Shown: positions 34,263 through 44,993, counted from the first letter of the stretch. The stretch is 64,000 nucleotides of DNA from an uncultured Halomonas sp. (GCF_946887195.1 NZ_CAMPKE010000003.1:124001-188000); one strand, 5' to 3'. A program made the numbers and translations. The notes: generated by a model from the sequence alone, not told the origin.

Positions 34263-34721
34263 ATGGCCCAATCTCCCGATACTCGGCAATGGCTGGAGCG
34301 CACGCGCGCCAGTGGCGATTTGAGCGGGTTGCTGGATGAGATCCCTTACGCCCGCCATATCGGCATCGGCGTGGCCGAAGACTCGCAGGGTCTGGTATTC
34401 AGCCTTGCCCCGCATGCCCACAACATCGGCAATATCCTGTTGCCGGCCCTGCATGGCGGTGTGGTCGCGGCCTTCATGGAGACCGCCGGTACCCTCGAGT
34501 TGATGCTCGCCGCCCGCACCGCGCGCCTGCCCAAGATCATCGATTTCTCCATCGACTACCTGCGCACGGCCCAACAGGTACCGACCCGGGCACGCTGCAC
34601 GCTGGTGCGCGAAGGCAAGCGCCTGGCCAATCTGCGGGTCATCGCCTGGCAGCGCGACGACGCGCAACCGGTGGCCAGCGCGCGGATGCACTTTCTGCTC
34701 GCCGAATTGCCCAGCGCTTGA
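34263..34721 (+). CDS. PaaI-type hotdog thioesterase (second of two)
   Basis: 152 residues. Hotdog motif LPALHGGVVAAFMETAGTLELM with HGG and a Glu where the PaaI Asp is often found. It shares little sequence with its upstream partner, so an obligate heterodimer or two substrates are both possible. Nine bases after its stop the sigma-32 promoter of htpG begins. Confidence 0.86.
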   Translation: MAQSPDTRQWLERTRASGDLSGLLDEIPYARHIGIGVAEDSQGLVFSLAPHAHNIGNILLPALHGGVVAAFMETAGTLELMLAARTARLPKIIDFSIDYLRTAQQVPTRARCTLVREGKRLANLRVIAWQRDDAQPVASARMHFLLAELPSA

Positions 34722-34730
34722 GGCCGGCGT

Positions 34731-34758
34731 CTTGAAAACCGACCGGTAAACCCCATAT
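34731..34758 (+). promoter_or_regulatory. Sigma-32 heat-shock promoter of htpG
   Basis: CTTGAAA (34731-34737), a 13-base spacer and CCCCATAT (34751-34758) match the E. coli sigma-32 consensus at every defined position. Transcription would begin about 50 bases before the htpG start codon. Confidence 0.88.
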
Positions 34759-34816
34759 CGGTGTCGAACCACGGGAATTGGTTCCCTATTCCAACACCAT
34801 GAGGGGCTTCCGCCAC

Positions 34817-36694
34817 ATGACCACCGCCACCCATGAAGAAACGCTGGGCTTTCAGACCGAAGTCAAGCAACTGCTGCATCTGATGATTCACTCCCTGTAC
34901 TCCAACCGGGAGATATTCCTGCGCGAGCTGATTTCCAACGCCGCCGACGCCTGCGACAAGCTGCGCTACGAGGCGCTGGACAACGACGCGTTGTACGACG
35001 GCGATAGCGACCTGCGTATCGAGATCGAACACGACGCCAAGGCCAGAACGGTCACCGTGCGCGATAACGGCGTCGGCATGAGCCGCGATGAAGTGATCAA
35101 GAATTTGGGCACCATCGCCAAGAGCGGTACCGCTGAATTCCTCAAGCAGCTCTCCGGCGAGCAGCAGAAGGACGCCAAGCTGATCGGTCAGTTCGGCGTG
35201 GGTTTCTACTCCGGCTTCATCGTCGCCGACGAAGTGACGGTGCGTACCCGCCGCGCCGGCAGCGATGCCGGTGTGGAGTGGCGCTCGCAGGGCGAGGGCG
35301 AATTCACCATCGCCGATATCGACAAGCCCGAGCGCGGCACCGAGATCGTTCTGCATCTCAAGAAGGACGCCAAGGAGTTCGCCGACGACTTTCGCCTCAA
35401 GAACCTGGTGCGCAAGTACTCCGATCATATCGAAGTGCCGGTGCGCATGCCCAAGGTCGACAAGGACGACGACGGCAATGAAACCCATGGCTGGGAGACG
35501 GTCAACGAAGCCCAGGCGTTGTGGGTGCGTCCCAAGTCCGAGATCGGCGATGACGAGTACCAGGCCTTTTATAAGCACATCGCTCACGATTTCAGCGATC
35601 CGCTGACCTGGAGTCACAACAAGGTCGAAGGCAAGCTCGAATATACCAGCCTGCTTTATGTACCCGGCCGCGCGCCGTTCGACCTCTACGAGCGCGACGG
35701 CGCTCGCGGTGTACGCCTGTATGTGCAGCGCGTGTTCATCATGGAGGACGCCGAGCAGTTCCTGCCGCTCTACCTGCGCTTCATCAAGGGCGTGGTCGAC
35801 TCGCGGGATCTATCGCTCAACGTTTCCCGCGAGCTGCTGCAGCAGGACCCGCAGGTCGACAAGATGAAGTCGGCGCTGACCAAGCGCGCACTCGATATGC
35901 TCAAGAAGCTGGCCAAGGACAAGGAGGCCTACCAGAGCTTCTGGAATACCTTTGGCAGCGTGATCAAGGAAGGCCCGGCGGAAGACCACGCCAATCGCGA
36001 CAAGGTCAGCGAATTGCTGCGTTTCTCCACCACGCATACCGACAGCGCCACGCAGGATCAGTCGCTGGCCGATTACGTGGGCCGCATGAAGGAGGGCCAG
36101 CAGAAGATCTATTACATCGTTGCCGATGGCTTCAATGCGGCCAAGCACAGCCCGCATCTGGAGATCTTCCGCAAGAAGGGTGTCGAGGTGCTGCTGCTTC
36201 ACGACCGCATCGACGAATGGCTGATGAGCCACCTCACCGAATACGCCGGCAAGTCGTTCGCCGACGTCGCCAAGGGCGATCTGGATCTCGGCGACATCGA
36301 AGGCGAAGAGGAGAAGCAGGCTCAGGAGGAGACCGCTAAGGCCAAGGAGGATCTGGTCAAGCGGGTCAAGGAAGCGCTTGGCGACGATATCCAGGAGGTC
36401 CGCGTGACGCACCGCCTGACCGATTCGCCGGCCTGCGTGGTGCTCTCCGAGCACGAGATGGGCTTTCAGATGCGGCGTATCATGGAGGCCGCCGGGCAAC
36501 CGCTGCCTGAGGTCAAGCCGATCCTCGAACTCAACCCCGAGCATGCGCTGGTTGCGCGGCTCGAGAGTGTGGAAGGGGAGCGCTTCGGCGATCTGGCGCG
36601 TATTCTGCTCGATCAGGCGATCATCGCCGAGGGTGGCCATCTGGACGACCCGGCTGCCTACGTCAAACGGCTGAATGCGCTACTGACCGCTTGA
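34817..36694 (+). CDS. htpG: Chaperone HtpG (Hsp90)
   Basis: 625 residues from ATG 34817, typical length. The GHKL ATPase domain shows [40 protein letters not shown] and [15 protein letters not shown]. The middle domain has [14 protein letters not shown], including the ATP-contacting Arg. Cytosolic dimeric chaperone for late folding. It has its own sigma-32 promoter and ends in a strong terminator. Confidence 0.98.
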   Translation: MTTATHEETLGFQTEVKQLLHLMIHSLYSNREIFLRELISNAADACDKLRYEALDNDALYDGDSDLRIEIEHDAKARTVTVRDNGVGMSRDEVIKNLGTIAKSGTAEFLKQLSGEQQKDAKLIGQFGVGFYSGFIVADEVTVRTRRAGSDAGVEWRSQGEGEFTIADIDKPERGTEIVLHLKKDAKEFADDFRLKNLVRKYSDHIEVPVRMPKVDKDDDGNETHGWETVNEAQALWVRPKSEIGDDEYQAFYKHIAHDFSDPLTWSHNKVEGKLEYTSLLYVPGRAPFDLYERDGARGVRLYVQRVFIMEDAEQFLPLYLRFIKGVVDSRDLSLNVSRELLQQDPQVDKMKSALTKRALDMLKKLAKDKEAYQSFWNTFGSVIKEGPAEDHANRDKVSELLRFSTTHTDSATQDQSLADYVGRMKEGQQKIYYIVADGFNAAKHSPHLEIFRKKGVEVLLLHDRIDEWLMSHLTEYAGKSFADVAKGDLDLGDIEGEEEKQAQEETAKAKEDLVKRVKEALGDDIQEVRVTHRLTDSPACVVLSEHEMGFQMRRIMEAAGQPLPEVKPILELNPEHALVARLESVEGERFGDLARILLDQAIIAEGGHLDDPAAYVKRLNALLTA

Positions 36695-36720
36695 CGGGCG
36701 TGAAGTAAGTCCGTGCTAAC

Positions 36721-36753
36721 CTGGCCGACCCCTTGGGTCGGCCAGTTGCGTTT
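36721..36753 (+). terminator. Rho-independent terminator of htpG
   Basis: Perfect 11-bp stem CTGGCCGACCC (36721-36731) with GGGTCGGCCAG (36735-36745) and a CTT loop, followed by TTGCGTTT. Confidence 0.8.
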
Positions 36754-36829
36754 CCGGGCTGCAATAAAACGCTCGGCGATCGGCGGTCGTGTTGGTAAAC
36801 TGCGATTTTTATTGCATGGAGTTCCATGT

Positions 36830-37705
36830 ATGCATCGATGTCGCCCCGACTGGCGGCGACGTCGAGTTACGCCGATCCTTGGTCTATTGGCGTGTCTCGG
36901 CGTTGGCCTGGCCCTTTTTCCCATGACGGCTCACGCCGAGCCGATATCGGAAATGAGAGCGGAAACGAAAGCGGAAACGACAACCCCGCCAACGGTATCC
37001 ACCGCGATGAATGCGGCGATCTATGGCCCATCGGCCAACGTTGTCGACCCGATCACCGAGTTACCCGATCTGCGCACCTTTCCCGCTGGGCCGCAGCGCA
37101 AGCAGGCTTTTTTCGAACTGTTGGTGCCTATCATCGAGGCGGAAAATGCGCGAATCGTTGCGCAGCGCACCTGGCTCGAGGCACTGCAGGCCAGTGGCGA
37201 TCCACTTACCCCAAGCGAGCAAGCGCGCCTGACGGCGCTGTGCGATGACTACGATCTCGAGTGCTCTGGAAATAACGGCTTGGCTTCTCTTCTCTCACGG
37301 GTCGATAGCGTGCCGTTGTCGATGGTGGTGATTCAAGCGGTCGAGGAATCCGGCTGGGGCACCTCGCGCTTCGCTCGCCAAGGCAACAACCTGTTCGGTC
37401 TGCGCTGCTTTTCCGATGGCTGTGGCCTGACTCAGGCGGGTAGCGGACGTGGGTATCAAACCTTCGATAGCGTGCAGCAGGCCGTGCGTACCTATCTGCA
37501 CAATCTCAATACCCACGATGCCTACGCCGAATTGCGCAGCTTACGTGCGCAGCTGAAGCGCCAGGGTCGCGATGTGACGGCCGAGGCGCTGATTGGAGCG
37601 TTGGAAGATTATGCGGTACGCGACGATTATCAGGACGTGCTGCTGTCGTTATTGAGAACCAACGATCAACTGATAGCGAGACACCGTAGCGACGATACGG
37701 TCTAA
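36830..37705 (+). CDS. Secreted glucosaminidase-domain protein (Bax-like)
   Basis: 291 residues from ATG 36830. A basic N terminus and hydrophobic run (VTPILGLLACLGVGLALFP, residues 13-31) with AHA site form a signal peptide or anchor. The C-terminal half is the glucosaminidase/Bax fold: SMVVIQAVEESGWGTSRFARQGNNLFGLRCF, with the probable catalytic Glu in VEESGWG, and YQTFDSVQQAVRTYLHNLNTH. Predicted to cut N-acetylglucosamine bonds of peptidoglycan in the periplasm. Confidence 0.88.
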   Translation: MHRCRPDWRRRRVTPILGLLACLGVGLALFPMTAHAEPISEMRAETKAETTTPPTVSTAMNAAIYGPSANVVDPITELPDLRTFPAGPQRKQAFFELLVPIIEAENARIVAQRTWLEALQASGDPLTPSEQARLTALCDDYDLECSGNNGLASLLSRVDSVPLSMVVIQAVEESGWGTSRFARQGNNLFGLRCFSDGCGLTQAGSGRGYQTFDSVQQAVRTYLHNLNTHDAYAELRSLRAQLKRQGRDVTAEALIGALEDYAVRDDYQDVLLSLLRTNDQLIARHRSDDTV

Positions 37706-37722
37706 ATCCGCCTCGTTGCCTT

Positions 37723-37756
37723 ACGCCGCCGCTCGCAAAAAAGCGGCGGCGTTTTA
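37723..37756 (+). terminator. Rho-independent terminator
   Basis: Perfect 11-bp stem ACGCCGCCGCT (37723-37733) with AGCGGCGGCGT (37742-37752) and a purine-rich loop, followed by TTT. Ends the Bax-like gene. Confidence 0.78.
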
Positions 37757-37826
37757 CGTCGTAAGGGGTTCGGCACTACAGTGTGCTTATCACTCTTCGC
37801 CCCATTCCCGACCCTTCGAGACGCGC

Positions 37827-39311
37827 ATGAGCCTTGATTCCCTGCACTTCGACAATGCCTGGTCGCGCTTGCCCGAGGATTTCTTCACGGCTGTCGCTCC
37901 GACGCCATGGCGAGGCGCGCGGGTGCTGGATATCAGTCCACTGGGTGCCGCTCAGCTCGACCTGACCGTCGGGAGCATCGAACGCGAGCGTCTCGAGGCG
38001 CTGATGGCCGGGCGCGAGTTGCTGCCGGGCATGATGCCGATCGCCCAGAAGTACACCGGACACCAATTCGGCAGTTACAACCCGGCGCTGGGTGACGGAC
38101 GGGGTTTGCTGCTCGGCGAGGCCATGACATCCCATGGGCCGTTGGATCTGCACCTGAAGGGCGCCGGGCAGACGCCCTATTCGCGCTTCGGCGATGGCCG
38201 CGCGGTACTGCGCTCGTCGCTTCGCGAATACCTCGCCGGCGAGGCGATGAGCGGGCTGGGCATTCCCACCACCACGGCGTTGGCGGTGGCGGTCAACGAG
38301 GAGCGCGTGATGCGCGAGCGCGTCGAGCCGGGCGCAACCTTGCTGCGCCTGGCGTCGAGCCATGCCCGCTTCGGCCATTTCGAATGGCTCTACCAGCGTC
38401 GTAAGGTCGAGGACATGCAGGTTCTGGCCTGGCATCTGATTCACCGCCATCGCCCCGCGCTGGCCGCTAGCGAAGCGCCATTCGAGGCACTGTTCGCCGA
38501 TGTGGTGGAGCGTACCGCCACGCTGATTGCCGCCTGGCAGGCCTACGGCTTCGTGCATGCGGTGATGAACACCGACAACATGTCGATGCTCGGGCTGACG
38601 CTGGATTACGGCCCCTTCGCGTTCATGGAGCGCTTCCAGCCGAGCTGGACGCCCAACCATACCGATGCCAGCGGCCGCTATGCCTTCGATCAGCAACCCG
38701 GCGTGGCGCTATGGAACCTGACGGTGCTGGCGCAAGCGTTGACCCCGTTGATCGATGTCGAGCGGCTGCGTGAAATACTCGATCGCTTCGAGCCGACATT
38801 GCAGCGGGCCTATGCCGAGCGCATGCGTGCACGGCTGGGGCTGGCCACGGCGGAGGAGGGCGACGCTTCGCCGGGCGACGCATCGCTGGTATCGGCCTGG
38901 CTATCGTTGCTGGCCCGCCACGAGGCGGATTTCCACAACGCCTTTCGTGCGCTCGGCGAATATCGGGGTGGGGTCGAAGGGCGCGAGCGGTTGGCGATGG
39001 CACTGGAAACCGCACCCGACGACGACGCGCTGATCGCCTGGCTGGATCGCTACGATCAGCGCCTGGAGCGCGAGACGCGCACGGCGAGCGAGCGCCAGCA
39101 AGCCATGCACGCGGTCAACCCGCGTTACGTACTGCGTACTCACCTGGCCCAGCGTGTCATCGAGGCCGCCCAGGCCGGCGACAGCGAGCCATTGCATCGC
39201 TTGCGTGAGCGTCTGGCGGCGCCCTTCGAGGTGCATGACGACGGCGCCGAGGACTGGCTGTCACCGCCGCCGCGCAGTGCGGCGCCGGTGTGTCTGTCCT
39301 GTTCGTCATAG
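37827..39311 (+). CDS. selO: Protein adenylyltransferase SelO (YdiU)
   Basis: 494 residues from ATG 37827, the expected length. Pseudokinase-derived AMPylase motifs are DLHLKGAGQTPYSRFGDGRAVLRSSLREYL, and HAVMNTDNMSMLGLTLDYGPF with the metal-binding Asn and Asp. The C terminus ends CLSCSS, where animal SelO has selenocysteine; here it is ordinary Cys. Transfers AMP to Ser/Thr/Tyr of redox-related proteins in characterised members. Single-gene unit. Confidence 0.95.
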   Translation: MSLDSLHFDNAWSRLPEDFFTAVAPTPWRGARVLDISPLGAAQLDLTVGSIERERLEALMAGRELLPGMMPIAQKYTGHQFGSYNPALGDGRGLLLGEAMTSHGPLDLHLKGAGQTPYSRFGDGRAVLRSSLREYLAGEAMSGLGIPTTTALAVAVNEERVMRERVEPGATLLRLASSHARFGHFEWLYQRRKVEDMQVLAWHLIHRHRPALAASEAPFEALFADVVERTATLIAAWQAYGFVHAVMNTDNMSMLGLTLDYGPFAFMERFQPSWTPNHTDASGRYAFDQQPGVALWNLTVLAQALTPLIDVERLREILDRFEPTLQRAYAERMRARLGLATAEEGDASPGDASLVSAWLSLLARHEADFHNAFRALGEYRGGVEGRERLAMALETAPDDDALIAWLDRYDQRLERETRTASERQQAMHAVNPRYVLRTHLAQRVIEAAQAGDSEPLHRLRERLAAPFEVHDDGAEDWLSPPPRSAAPVCLSCSS

Positions 39312-39391
39312 GATTGATTCGATAGCGGTGAGGGCGACCAACGCCTGTTATGCTGTGGTGAGCAATGACGCCCGACCGCAGGAGTCCTCGC

Positions 39392-39991
39392 ATGCCCAAT
39401 AGTGCCGGTTCCGCCCGTTTGCGACTTTGCGATGCCCGCGATCAGAGCTCCGCCCTGGTCATCATCGACGTTCAACAGGCCATTGACGATCGGCGTTACT
39501 GGGGACGACGCAACAATCCCGGCCTGGAGGCGCGTCTCGCCGAGTTATTGAGTTGTTGGCGCGCCGGAAACGGCTGCATCGTGCATGTTCGGCATTTCTC
39601 CCGTGAATCCCGCTCCCCTTACCGTCCCGGCCAGCCTGGCGTCGAGTTCAAGGAATCCGTCATGCCACGTGATGGCGAGCGTGTGGTCACCAAGCACGTC
39701 AACAGCGCCTTCGTCGGCACCGAACTCGAGACCTGGTTGCATCGTCACGGCGTATCGCGCTTGGTGGTGGCCGGCGTGGCGACGGCGCATTCGGTGAGTA
39801 CCACGGTACGTCATGCCGCCTGCCTGGATTTCTCGGTCTCGGTACCGGCCGATGCCTGCGCGGGCTTTGAAGTGTCCGATCGCCATGGGCGGCATTGGAG
39901 TGCCGAAGCGGTTCACGATTTGAACCTGGCGCTGCTCGATGGCGAATACGCCGATATCACGACGACGCACGACATCATTCAACACTTCTAG
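39392..39991 (+). CDS. Isochorismatase-fold hydrolase with Cys-to-Ser substitution
   Basis: 199 residues from ATG 39392 with GCAGGAG upstream. The cysteine-hydrolase triad is Asp26 (VIIDVQQ), Lys101 (VVTKHVNSAF) and a cysteine normally in GVxTxxCV. Here that segment reads GVATAHSVSTTVR, with Ser134 (TCG) in place of the nucleophile. The nearby Cys146 is not at the nucleophile position. The cis-peptide GVAT and the remaining fold are intact, so the protein may be a binding protein, a serine enzyme, or a changed hydrolase. Function unknown. Confidence 0.85.
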   Translation: MPNSAGSARLRLCDARDQSSALVIIDVQQAIDDRRYWGRRNNPGLEARLAELLSCWRAGNGCIVHVRHFSRESRSPYRPGQPGVEFKESVMPRDGERVVTKHVNSAFVGTELETWLHRHGVSRLVVAGVATAHSVSTTVRHAACLDFSVSVPADACAGFEVSDRHGRHWSAEAVHDLNLALLDGEYADITTTHDIIQHF

Positions 39992-40298
39992 ACGATTCCG
40001 CGTTTGGCTTTCTTGTTTGAAACGCCAAACGCTGGCTGGCCGAAATTATGTAATAACTGATTGTTTATGCTATTCATAAATAAAAGATGAGGTCTGCGCT
40101 CTCTTATTTATTCTTAAAATTCAAATGCTTAATGATAACCGGTGCTATAAGAAAGCTGTTATGAACAGCATAAGCCTTTGTTTATGATAAGTTTTTTTAG
40201 CGCGCCGCTTGATCTTTCGGGGCGTTTACCAGAACACTAAGCGGCTTTCATGCCGACAAAAACGTCTTGCATATCCGTCGCCAAGCGGGAGACCTATT
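39992..40298. other. AT-rich intergenic region upstream of pntAB
   Basis: 307 bases, clearly richer in A and T than the surrounding genes from about 40040 to 40200. It holds a 9-bp inverted repeat GCGTTTGGC (40000-40008) / GCCAAACGC (40024-40032) with no T run, then long AT tracts such as ATAAATAAAAGATG and TTATTTATTCTTAAAATT that could host the pntA promoter. I see no credible small gene. Confidence 0.5.
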
Positions 40299-41870
40299 GT
40301 GAAGATCGGAGCACCCAAGGAGCGTGCCCCGGGTGAGGCGCGTGTCGCCCTGACCCCGGAAAGCGCCCAACAGATCCAGAAGCTGGGACACGAGTGTTTC
40401 ATCGAGTCCGGCGCCGGCGCTGCCGCCGGTTTCGGTGATGCGGCCTACCGCGAGGCTGGTGTCAGTGTGATCGATGGCGCCGAGGCGCTGTGGAATGAAG
40501 CCGATATCGTCATCAAGGTGCGTGAGCCCTCCGAGGAAGAGGCCGATCGCTTGCGCCAGGATCAGACGCTGATCTCCTTCTTCTGGCCGGCCCAGAACGA
40601 GGCCATGCTCGAGCGCTGCAAGGACAAGGGCGCATCGGTCATCGCCATGGACATGGTGCCGCGTATCTCGCGCGCCCAGAAGATGGACGCGCTGTCGAGC
40701 ACCGCCAACATCGCCGGCTACCGCGCGGTGATCGAGGCGGGCAACCAGTTCGGGCGCTTCTTCACCGGTCAGGTCACCGCCGCAGGCAAGGTGCCACCGG
40801 CCAAGGTGCTGGTAATCGGCGCCGGGGTGGCGGGGCTAGCCGCCATCGGTACCGCCACCAGTCTGGGCGCGGTGGTGCGCGCCTTCGACGTGCGCCCCGA
40901 AGTGGCCGAGCAGATCGAGTCGATGGGTGCCGAGTTCCTGTTCCTCGACTTCGAGGATAGCCAGGACGGCTCGGAGAGCGGCGGCTATGCGGCGCCGTCG
41001 AGCCCCGAGTTCCGCGAGAAGCAGCTGGCGCTGTTCCGCGAACAGGCGCCGGAGGTGGATATCGTCATCACCACTGCGCTGATTCCCGGCAGGCCGGCGC
41101 CCAAGCTGTGGCTCGAGGAGATGGTCGAGGCCATGAAACCCGGCTCGGTGATCGTCGATCTGGCCGCCGAGAAAGGCGGCAACTGCGATCTCACCGTGCC
41201 CGATCAGCGTATCGTCACCGATAACGGCGTGATCGTCGTCGGTTACACCGATTTCCCCTCGCGCATGGCCACCCAGGCTTCGCTGCTCTACGCCACCAAC
41301 GTCCGCCACATGCTGACCGATCTCACGCCGGAGAAGGATGGCACGGTCGTACACGACATGGAGGATGACGTCATCCGTGGCGCCACGGTGACCCATGCCG
41401 GCGAGATCACCTTTCCGCCGCCGCCGCCCAAGGTGAAGGCCATTGCCTCGGCCAAGCCCAAGGAGAAGGCCAAGGAGCCGACGCCCGAGGAGAAGAGGGC
41501 CGCCGAGCGCGCCGCCTTCAAGGCGCAGACCAAGCGCCAGGTCGGCATGCTGGTCGTGGGCGGTCTTTTGATGCTGCTGCTCGGTCAGGTCGCGCCGGTG
41601 TCCTTCATGCAGCATTTCATCGTCTTCGTGCTGGCCTGTTTCATCGGTTTCCAGGTGATCTGGAATGTCAGCCACTCGCTACACACACCTCTGATGGCGG
41701 TGACCAATGCCATTTCCGGCATCATCGTGCTGGGGGCGGTGCTGCAGATCGGTTCGGGCAGCTTCCTGGTTGGGCTGCTGGCGGCGATCTCGGTGCTGAT
41801 CGCTTCCATCAATATCGTGGGCGGCTTCCTGGTGACACGCCGGATGCTGGCCATGTTCCAGAAATCTTGA
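40299..41870 (+). CDS. pntA: NAD(P) transhydrogenase subunit alpha, fused form
   Basis: 523 residues from GTG 40299 ([20 protein letters not shown]), with GGGAG upstream. The alanine-dehydrogenase-like NAD(H) domain includes [30 protein letters not shown] and the mobile RQD-type region. A Lys/Ala/Glu-rich linker (about 390-425) leads to the membrane part with four hydrophobic segments. Some relatives split this into PntAA and PntAB; here it is one chain, as in E. coli. Uses the proton gradient to make NADPH from NADH. Operon with pntB, 16 bases away. Confidence 0.96.
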   Translation: MKIGAPKERAPGEARVALTPESAQQIQKLGHECFIESGAGAAAGFGDAAYREAGVSVIDGAEALWNEADIVIKVREPSEEEADRLRQDQTLISFFWPAQNEAMLERCKDKGASVIAMDMVPRISRAQKMDALSSTANIAGYRAVIEAGNQFGRFFTGQVTAAGKVPPAKVLVIGAGVAGLAAIGTATSLGAVVRAFDVRPEVAEQIESMGAEFLFLDFEDSQDGSESGGYAAPSSPEFREKQLALFREQAPEVDIVITTALIPGRPAPKLWLEEMVEAMKPGSVIVDLAAEKGGNCDLTVPDQRIVTDNGVIVVGYTDFPSRMATQASLLYATNVRHMLTDLTPEKDGTVVHDMEDDVIRGATVTHAGEITFPPPPPKVKAIASAKPKEKAKEPTPEEKRAAERAAFKAQTKRQVGMLVVGGLLMLLLGQVAPVSFMQHFIVFVLACFIGFQVIWNVSHSLHTPLMAVTNAISGIIVLGAVLQIGSGSFLVGLLAAISVLIASINIVGGFLVTRRMLAMFQKS

Positions 41871-41886
41871 GCGGCGGAGAGACGAG

Positions 41887-43329
41887 ATGTTGAGTCAAGG
41901 ATTCGTATCTGCCGCGGCGATTGCGGCAAGTGTGCTGTTCATCCTCTCGCTGGGGGGATTGAGCAACCAGGAGAAAGCCAAACGGGCGGTGTGGTACGGC
42001 ATCGTCGGCATGGCGATCGCGGTATTCTTCACCGCCTTCGGGCCGGGCATCGGCGGCTATTGGTGGATGGTACCGATGATGATCGTCGGCGCGGCGATCG
42101 GCGTCTATGTGGCCAAGAAGGTCGACATGACCGAGATGCCGCAGTTGGTGGCGGCGCTGCATAGCTTCGTCGGCCTGGCGGCGGTGTTCGTCGGCTTCAA
42201 CGCCGACCTGGAGCGGCGCCGGGTGCTGGCCGCCCAACTCAGCGAGCGGGGCACCGACGGCTTCTCCGCCTTCGCTGCGTTGCTGGCCGACAAGACCCCG
42301 GCCGAGCTGACCTTCCTCCAGGTCGAGGTGGTGCTGGGTGTGTTCATCGGTGCGGTGACCTTCACCGGCTCGGTGGTCGCCTTCGGCAAGCTCGCCGGCA
42401 AGATCGGCGGCAAGCCTCGTCAGTTGCCGGGCGGACACCTGCTGAATGCCGGCGCGGCGGTCCTGTCGCTGCTACTGGCGATCCTGTACCTGAACGGGGC
42501 GGGCTTCTGGACGCTGCTGCTGTTGGCGCTGTTGGCCTTCTTCATCGGCTGGCATCTGATCATGGGCATCGGCGGCGCCGACATGCCGGTGGTGGTGTCG
42601 ATGCTCAACAGCTACTCCGGCTGGGCGGCGGCGGCCATCGGTTTCACCCTGTCCAACGACCTGCTGATCGTCACCGGTGCACTGGTGGGCTCCTCCGGTG
42701 CCATCCTCTCCTACATCATGTGCAAGGCGATGAACCGCAACTTCGTCAACGTGATTCTCGGTGGCTTCGGCGGCAGCAAGGGGCCGGCCGCGGAGATCGA
42801 AGGCGAGCAGATCGCCATCGATGCCGGCGGCGTGGCGAGCGCCTTGAACGATGCCGACAGCGTAATCATCGTGCCCGGCTATGGCATGGCGGTGGCCCAA
42901 GCGCAGAGCGCGGTGAGCGATCTCACTCGCAAGCTGCGCGCCGCCGGCAAGGAGGTGCGTTTCGGCATTCATCCGGTGGCGGGGCGCCTGCCGGGGCATA
43001 TGAACGTACTGCTCGCCGAGGCCCGGGTGCCTTACGATATCGTGCTGGAGATGGACGAGATCAACGATGACTTCGCCGCGACCGACGTGGTGATCGTCAT
43101 CGGCTCCAACGACATCGTCAATCCGGCCGCCCAGGAGGATCCCAACAGCCCGATCGCCGGCATGCCGGTGCTCAAGGTCTGGGAAGCCAAACAAGTCTTC
43201 GTCTGCAAGCGCGGCCAGGGGACCGGCTACTCCGGCATCGAGAATCCGCTGTTCTTCAAGGAGAATACGCGAATGTTCTATGGCGACGCCAAGTCGAGCA
43301 TCGATGCCCTGGTACCGATGATCGATTGA
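41887..43329 (+). CDS. pntB: NAD(P) transhydrogenase subunit beta
   Basis: 480 residues. Eight to nine hydrophobic segments in the first 270 residues include [20 protein letters not shown] and [21 protein letters not shown]. The NADP(H)-binding domain III follows with [36 protein letters not shown] and [16 protein letters not shown] terminator follows 37 bases after the stop. Confidence 0.97.
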   Translation: MLSQGFVSAAAIAASVLFILSLGGLSNQEKAKRAVWYGIVGMAIAVFFTAFGPGIGGYWWMVPMMIVGAAIGVYVAKKVDMTEMPQLVAALHSFVGLAAVFVGFNADLERRRVLAAQLSERGTDGFSAFAALLADKTPAELTFLQVEVVLGVFIGAVTFTGSVVAFGKLAGKIGGKPRQLPGGHLLNAGAAVLSLLLAILYLNGAGFWTLLLLALLAFFIGWHLIMGIGGADMPVVVSMLNSYSGWAAAAIGFTLSNDLLIVTGALVGSSGAILSYIMCKAMNRNFVNVILGGFGGSKGPAAEIEGEQIAIDAGGVASALNDADSVIIVPGYGMAVAQAQSAVSDLTRKLRAAGKEVRFGIHPVAGRLPGHMNVLLAEARVPYDIVLEMDEINDDFAATDVVIVIGSNDIVNPAAQEDPNSPIAGMPVLKVWEAKQVFVCKRGQGTGYSGIENPLFFKENTRMFYGDAKSSIDALVPMID

Positions 43330-43366
43330 GCGACCAGATCGGCTCGGATATCTATAATGTCATTCC

Positions 43367-43391
43367 AACGCCCCGACCCGGGGCGTTTTTT
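43367..43391 (+). terminator. Rho-independent terminator of pntAB
   Basis: 9-bp perfect stem AACGCCCCG (43367-43375) with CGGGGCGTT (43379-43387), ACC loop, and a run of T to 43391. Confidence 0.88.
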
Positions 43392-43394
43392 CGT

Positions 43395-43413
43395 TACAAT
43401 GATTATCATCATA
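43395..43413 (-). promoter_or_regulatory. Fur-box-like site upstream of gpsA operon
   Basis: Read on the minus strand, the 19 bases match the Fur consensus GATAATGATAATCATTATC at 15 positions, including 12 in a row (ATGATAATCATT). It lies 21-39 bases before the gpsA start codon, directly after the pntAB terminator, where the operon promoter must be. Confidence 0.5.
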
Positions 43414-43433
43414 TTTGCAGTCAGGGATCGAGC

Positions 43434-44495
43434 ATGTCCGATGATCGCATGAGAGTGGCGGTACTGGGCGGCGGTAGTTTCGGCACCGCTCTGGCCAGTA
43501 TCGCCGCCGATAACGGCGCCGGCGTACGCCAGTGGTTGCGCGATGATGAGCTCGCCGCCGAGATCAACCGCTCACACCGCAATTCCCGTTATCTGCCCGA
43601 TTACGCCATGAACCCCACAGTCGTGGCCTCGAGTGACATGTGCGAAGTGCTCGACGGTGTCGAGCTGGTGTTCGTGGCGATCCCATCCCAGGCCTTTCGC
43701 GATGTGGTGCGCAAGGCACGCCCTTATCTGAACGAACGGCAGATTCTGGTCAGTACCACCAAGGGTATCCAGGAAAATGGCTTCAAACTGATGAGCCAGA
43801 TTCTCGAAGAAGAGACCGGTTTTACCCATATTGGCGTGCTTTCCGGCCCCAACCTGGCCTCGGAAGTCGCTGCCAAACAGCTCACCGCCACGGTAATCGC
43901 CAGCGACGATGCGCTGACCCGGGCGCGGGTGCAAACGGCACTGGGCTGCGATTACTTTCGTGTCTACGCTGGTAATGACCGTTATGGCGTCGAACTCGGC
44001 GGGGCGCTGAAGAATATCTACGCCATTGCCGCCGGCATGGCCGCAGCGTTGGGCATGGGCGAGAACACCCGCAGCATGTTGATGACCCGGGCGCTTGCCG
44101 AGATGAGCCGCTTCGCCGTTGCGCTCGGCGCCAACCCGATGACCTTCATCGGCCTGGCCGGGGTCGGCGATCTGATCGTTACCTGCTCGTCGAACCTATC
44201 GCGCAACTACCGGGTGGGCTATGCCCTTGGCGAGGGCAAGCGTCTCGATGAAGCCGTCGAGGCGCTGGGTCAGGTCGCCGAAGGGGTCAATACAGTCAGC
44301 CTGGTACGCGACAAGGCGCGCCAGGAGGGTATCTACATGCCGCTCGCCGAAGGGCTCTATCAGGTGCTGTTCGGCGGCGTACCGGCACGCGACATGGCCA
44401 AGTTGCTAATGCTGGGCGAGCAGAGCAGCGATGTCGAGTTCACCCTGTCGCGCGAGGACGTTCAGCAGGCTCGACGCCTCGAAGGTGATGCATGA
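43434..44495 (+). CDS. gpsA: Glycerol-3-phosphate dehydrogenase [NAD(P)+]
   Basis: 353 residues from ATG 43434 with AGGGA upstream. Rossmann motif [22 protein letters not shown], then [21 protein letters not shown], and the catalytic/substrate segment [15 protein letters not shown] plus [21 protein letters not shown]. Reduces dihydroxyacetone phosphate to sn-glycerol-3-phosphate for phospholipids. The first ~8 residues before RVAVL are slightly longer than usual. The TGA overlaps the sixA start (ATGA). Confidence 0.97.
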   Translation: MSDDRMRVAVLGGGSFGTALASIAADNGAGVRQWLRDDELAAEINRSHRNSRYLPDYAMNPTVVASSDMCEVLDGVELVFVAIPSQAFRDVVRKARPYLNERQILVSTTKGIQENGFKLMSQILEEETGFTHIGVLSGPNLASEVAAKQLTATVIASDDALTRARVQTALGCDYFRVYAGNDRYGVELGGALKNIYAIAAGMAAALGMGENTRSMLMTRALAEMSRFAVALGANPMTFIGLAGVGDLIVTCSSNLSRNYRVGYALGEGKRLDEAVEALGQVAEGVNTVSLVRDKARQEGIYMPLAEGLYQVLFGGVPARDMAKLLMLGEQSSDVEFTLSREDVQQARRLEGDA

Positions 44496-44980
44496 CTTCA
44501 AACCTGTGGATCATGCGCCATGGCGAGGCGGCACCGGGAAGTCCCGATGCGCAGCGCGAGCTGACCATGCAGGGCCACGCCGAAGCGATGCGCATGGCCG
44601 GCTGGCTGGCCAAGTCGTTAAGCGCGTCCCAACTTGCTGCACTGCGCATTGCCGCTAGCCCTTACCTGCGCGCTCGGCAGACCGCCGAGATCGTCGGCGA
44701 GCGGCTCGCTACGCCCATCGAGACGCTGGCGCTGATCACGCCCAACGATCCCGTGGAGCCAGTCATCGCCTGGTTGCAGGACAATGCCGAGCAGGCACCG
44801 TGGTTGTTGGTCGGTCATATGCCGCTGGTTGGTGCATTGTCTGCGCGCCTGGCCGATGGCGACCCGCGTGGTTGCTTGCCGATGCCGACCGGTGCGATCG
44901 TCGCACTAGAGGCGGAAGTCTGGGCGGCTGGCTGTGCAGAATTGATCCGCGTACGTTATCCCGCTGAATTGGATCGATAA
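44492..44980 (+). CDS. sixA: Phosphohistidine phosphatase SixA
   Basis: 162 residues. Histidine phosphatase core: LWIMRHGEA with catalytic His10, [13 protein letters not shown], and LLVGHMPLV with the second His. SixA dephosphorylates phosphohistidine in HPt domains or the nitrogen PTS in E. coli. The gpsA-sixA order is common in gammaproteobacteria. Thirteen bases separate it from the monooxygenase gene. Confidence 0.92.
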   Translation: MTSNLWIMRHGEAAPGSPDAQRELTMQGHAEAMRMAGWLAKSLSASQLAALRIAASPYLRARQTAEIVGERLATPIETLALITPNDPVEPVIAWLQDNAEQAPWLLVGHMPLVGALSARLADGDPRGCLPMPTGAIVALEAEVWAAGCAELIRVRYPAELDR

Positions 44981-44993
44981 ATCAGGAGAGAAC

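Noticed and set aside
40000..40032. 9-bp inverted repeat as terminator after the isochorismatase-like gene
   Set aside because: No T run follows on the plus strand, so termination is not supported; noted only as part of the intergenic region.
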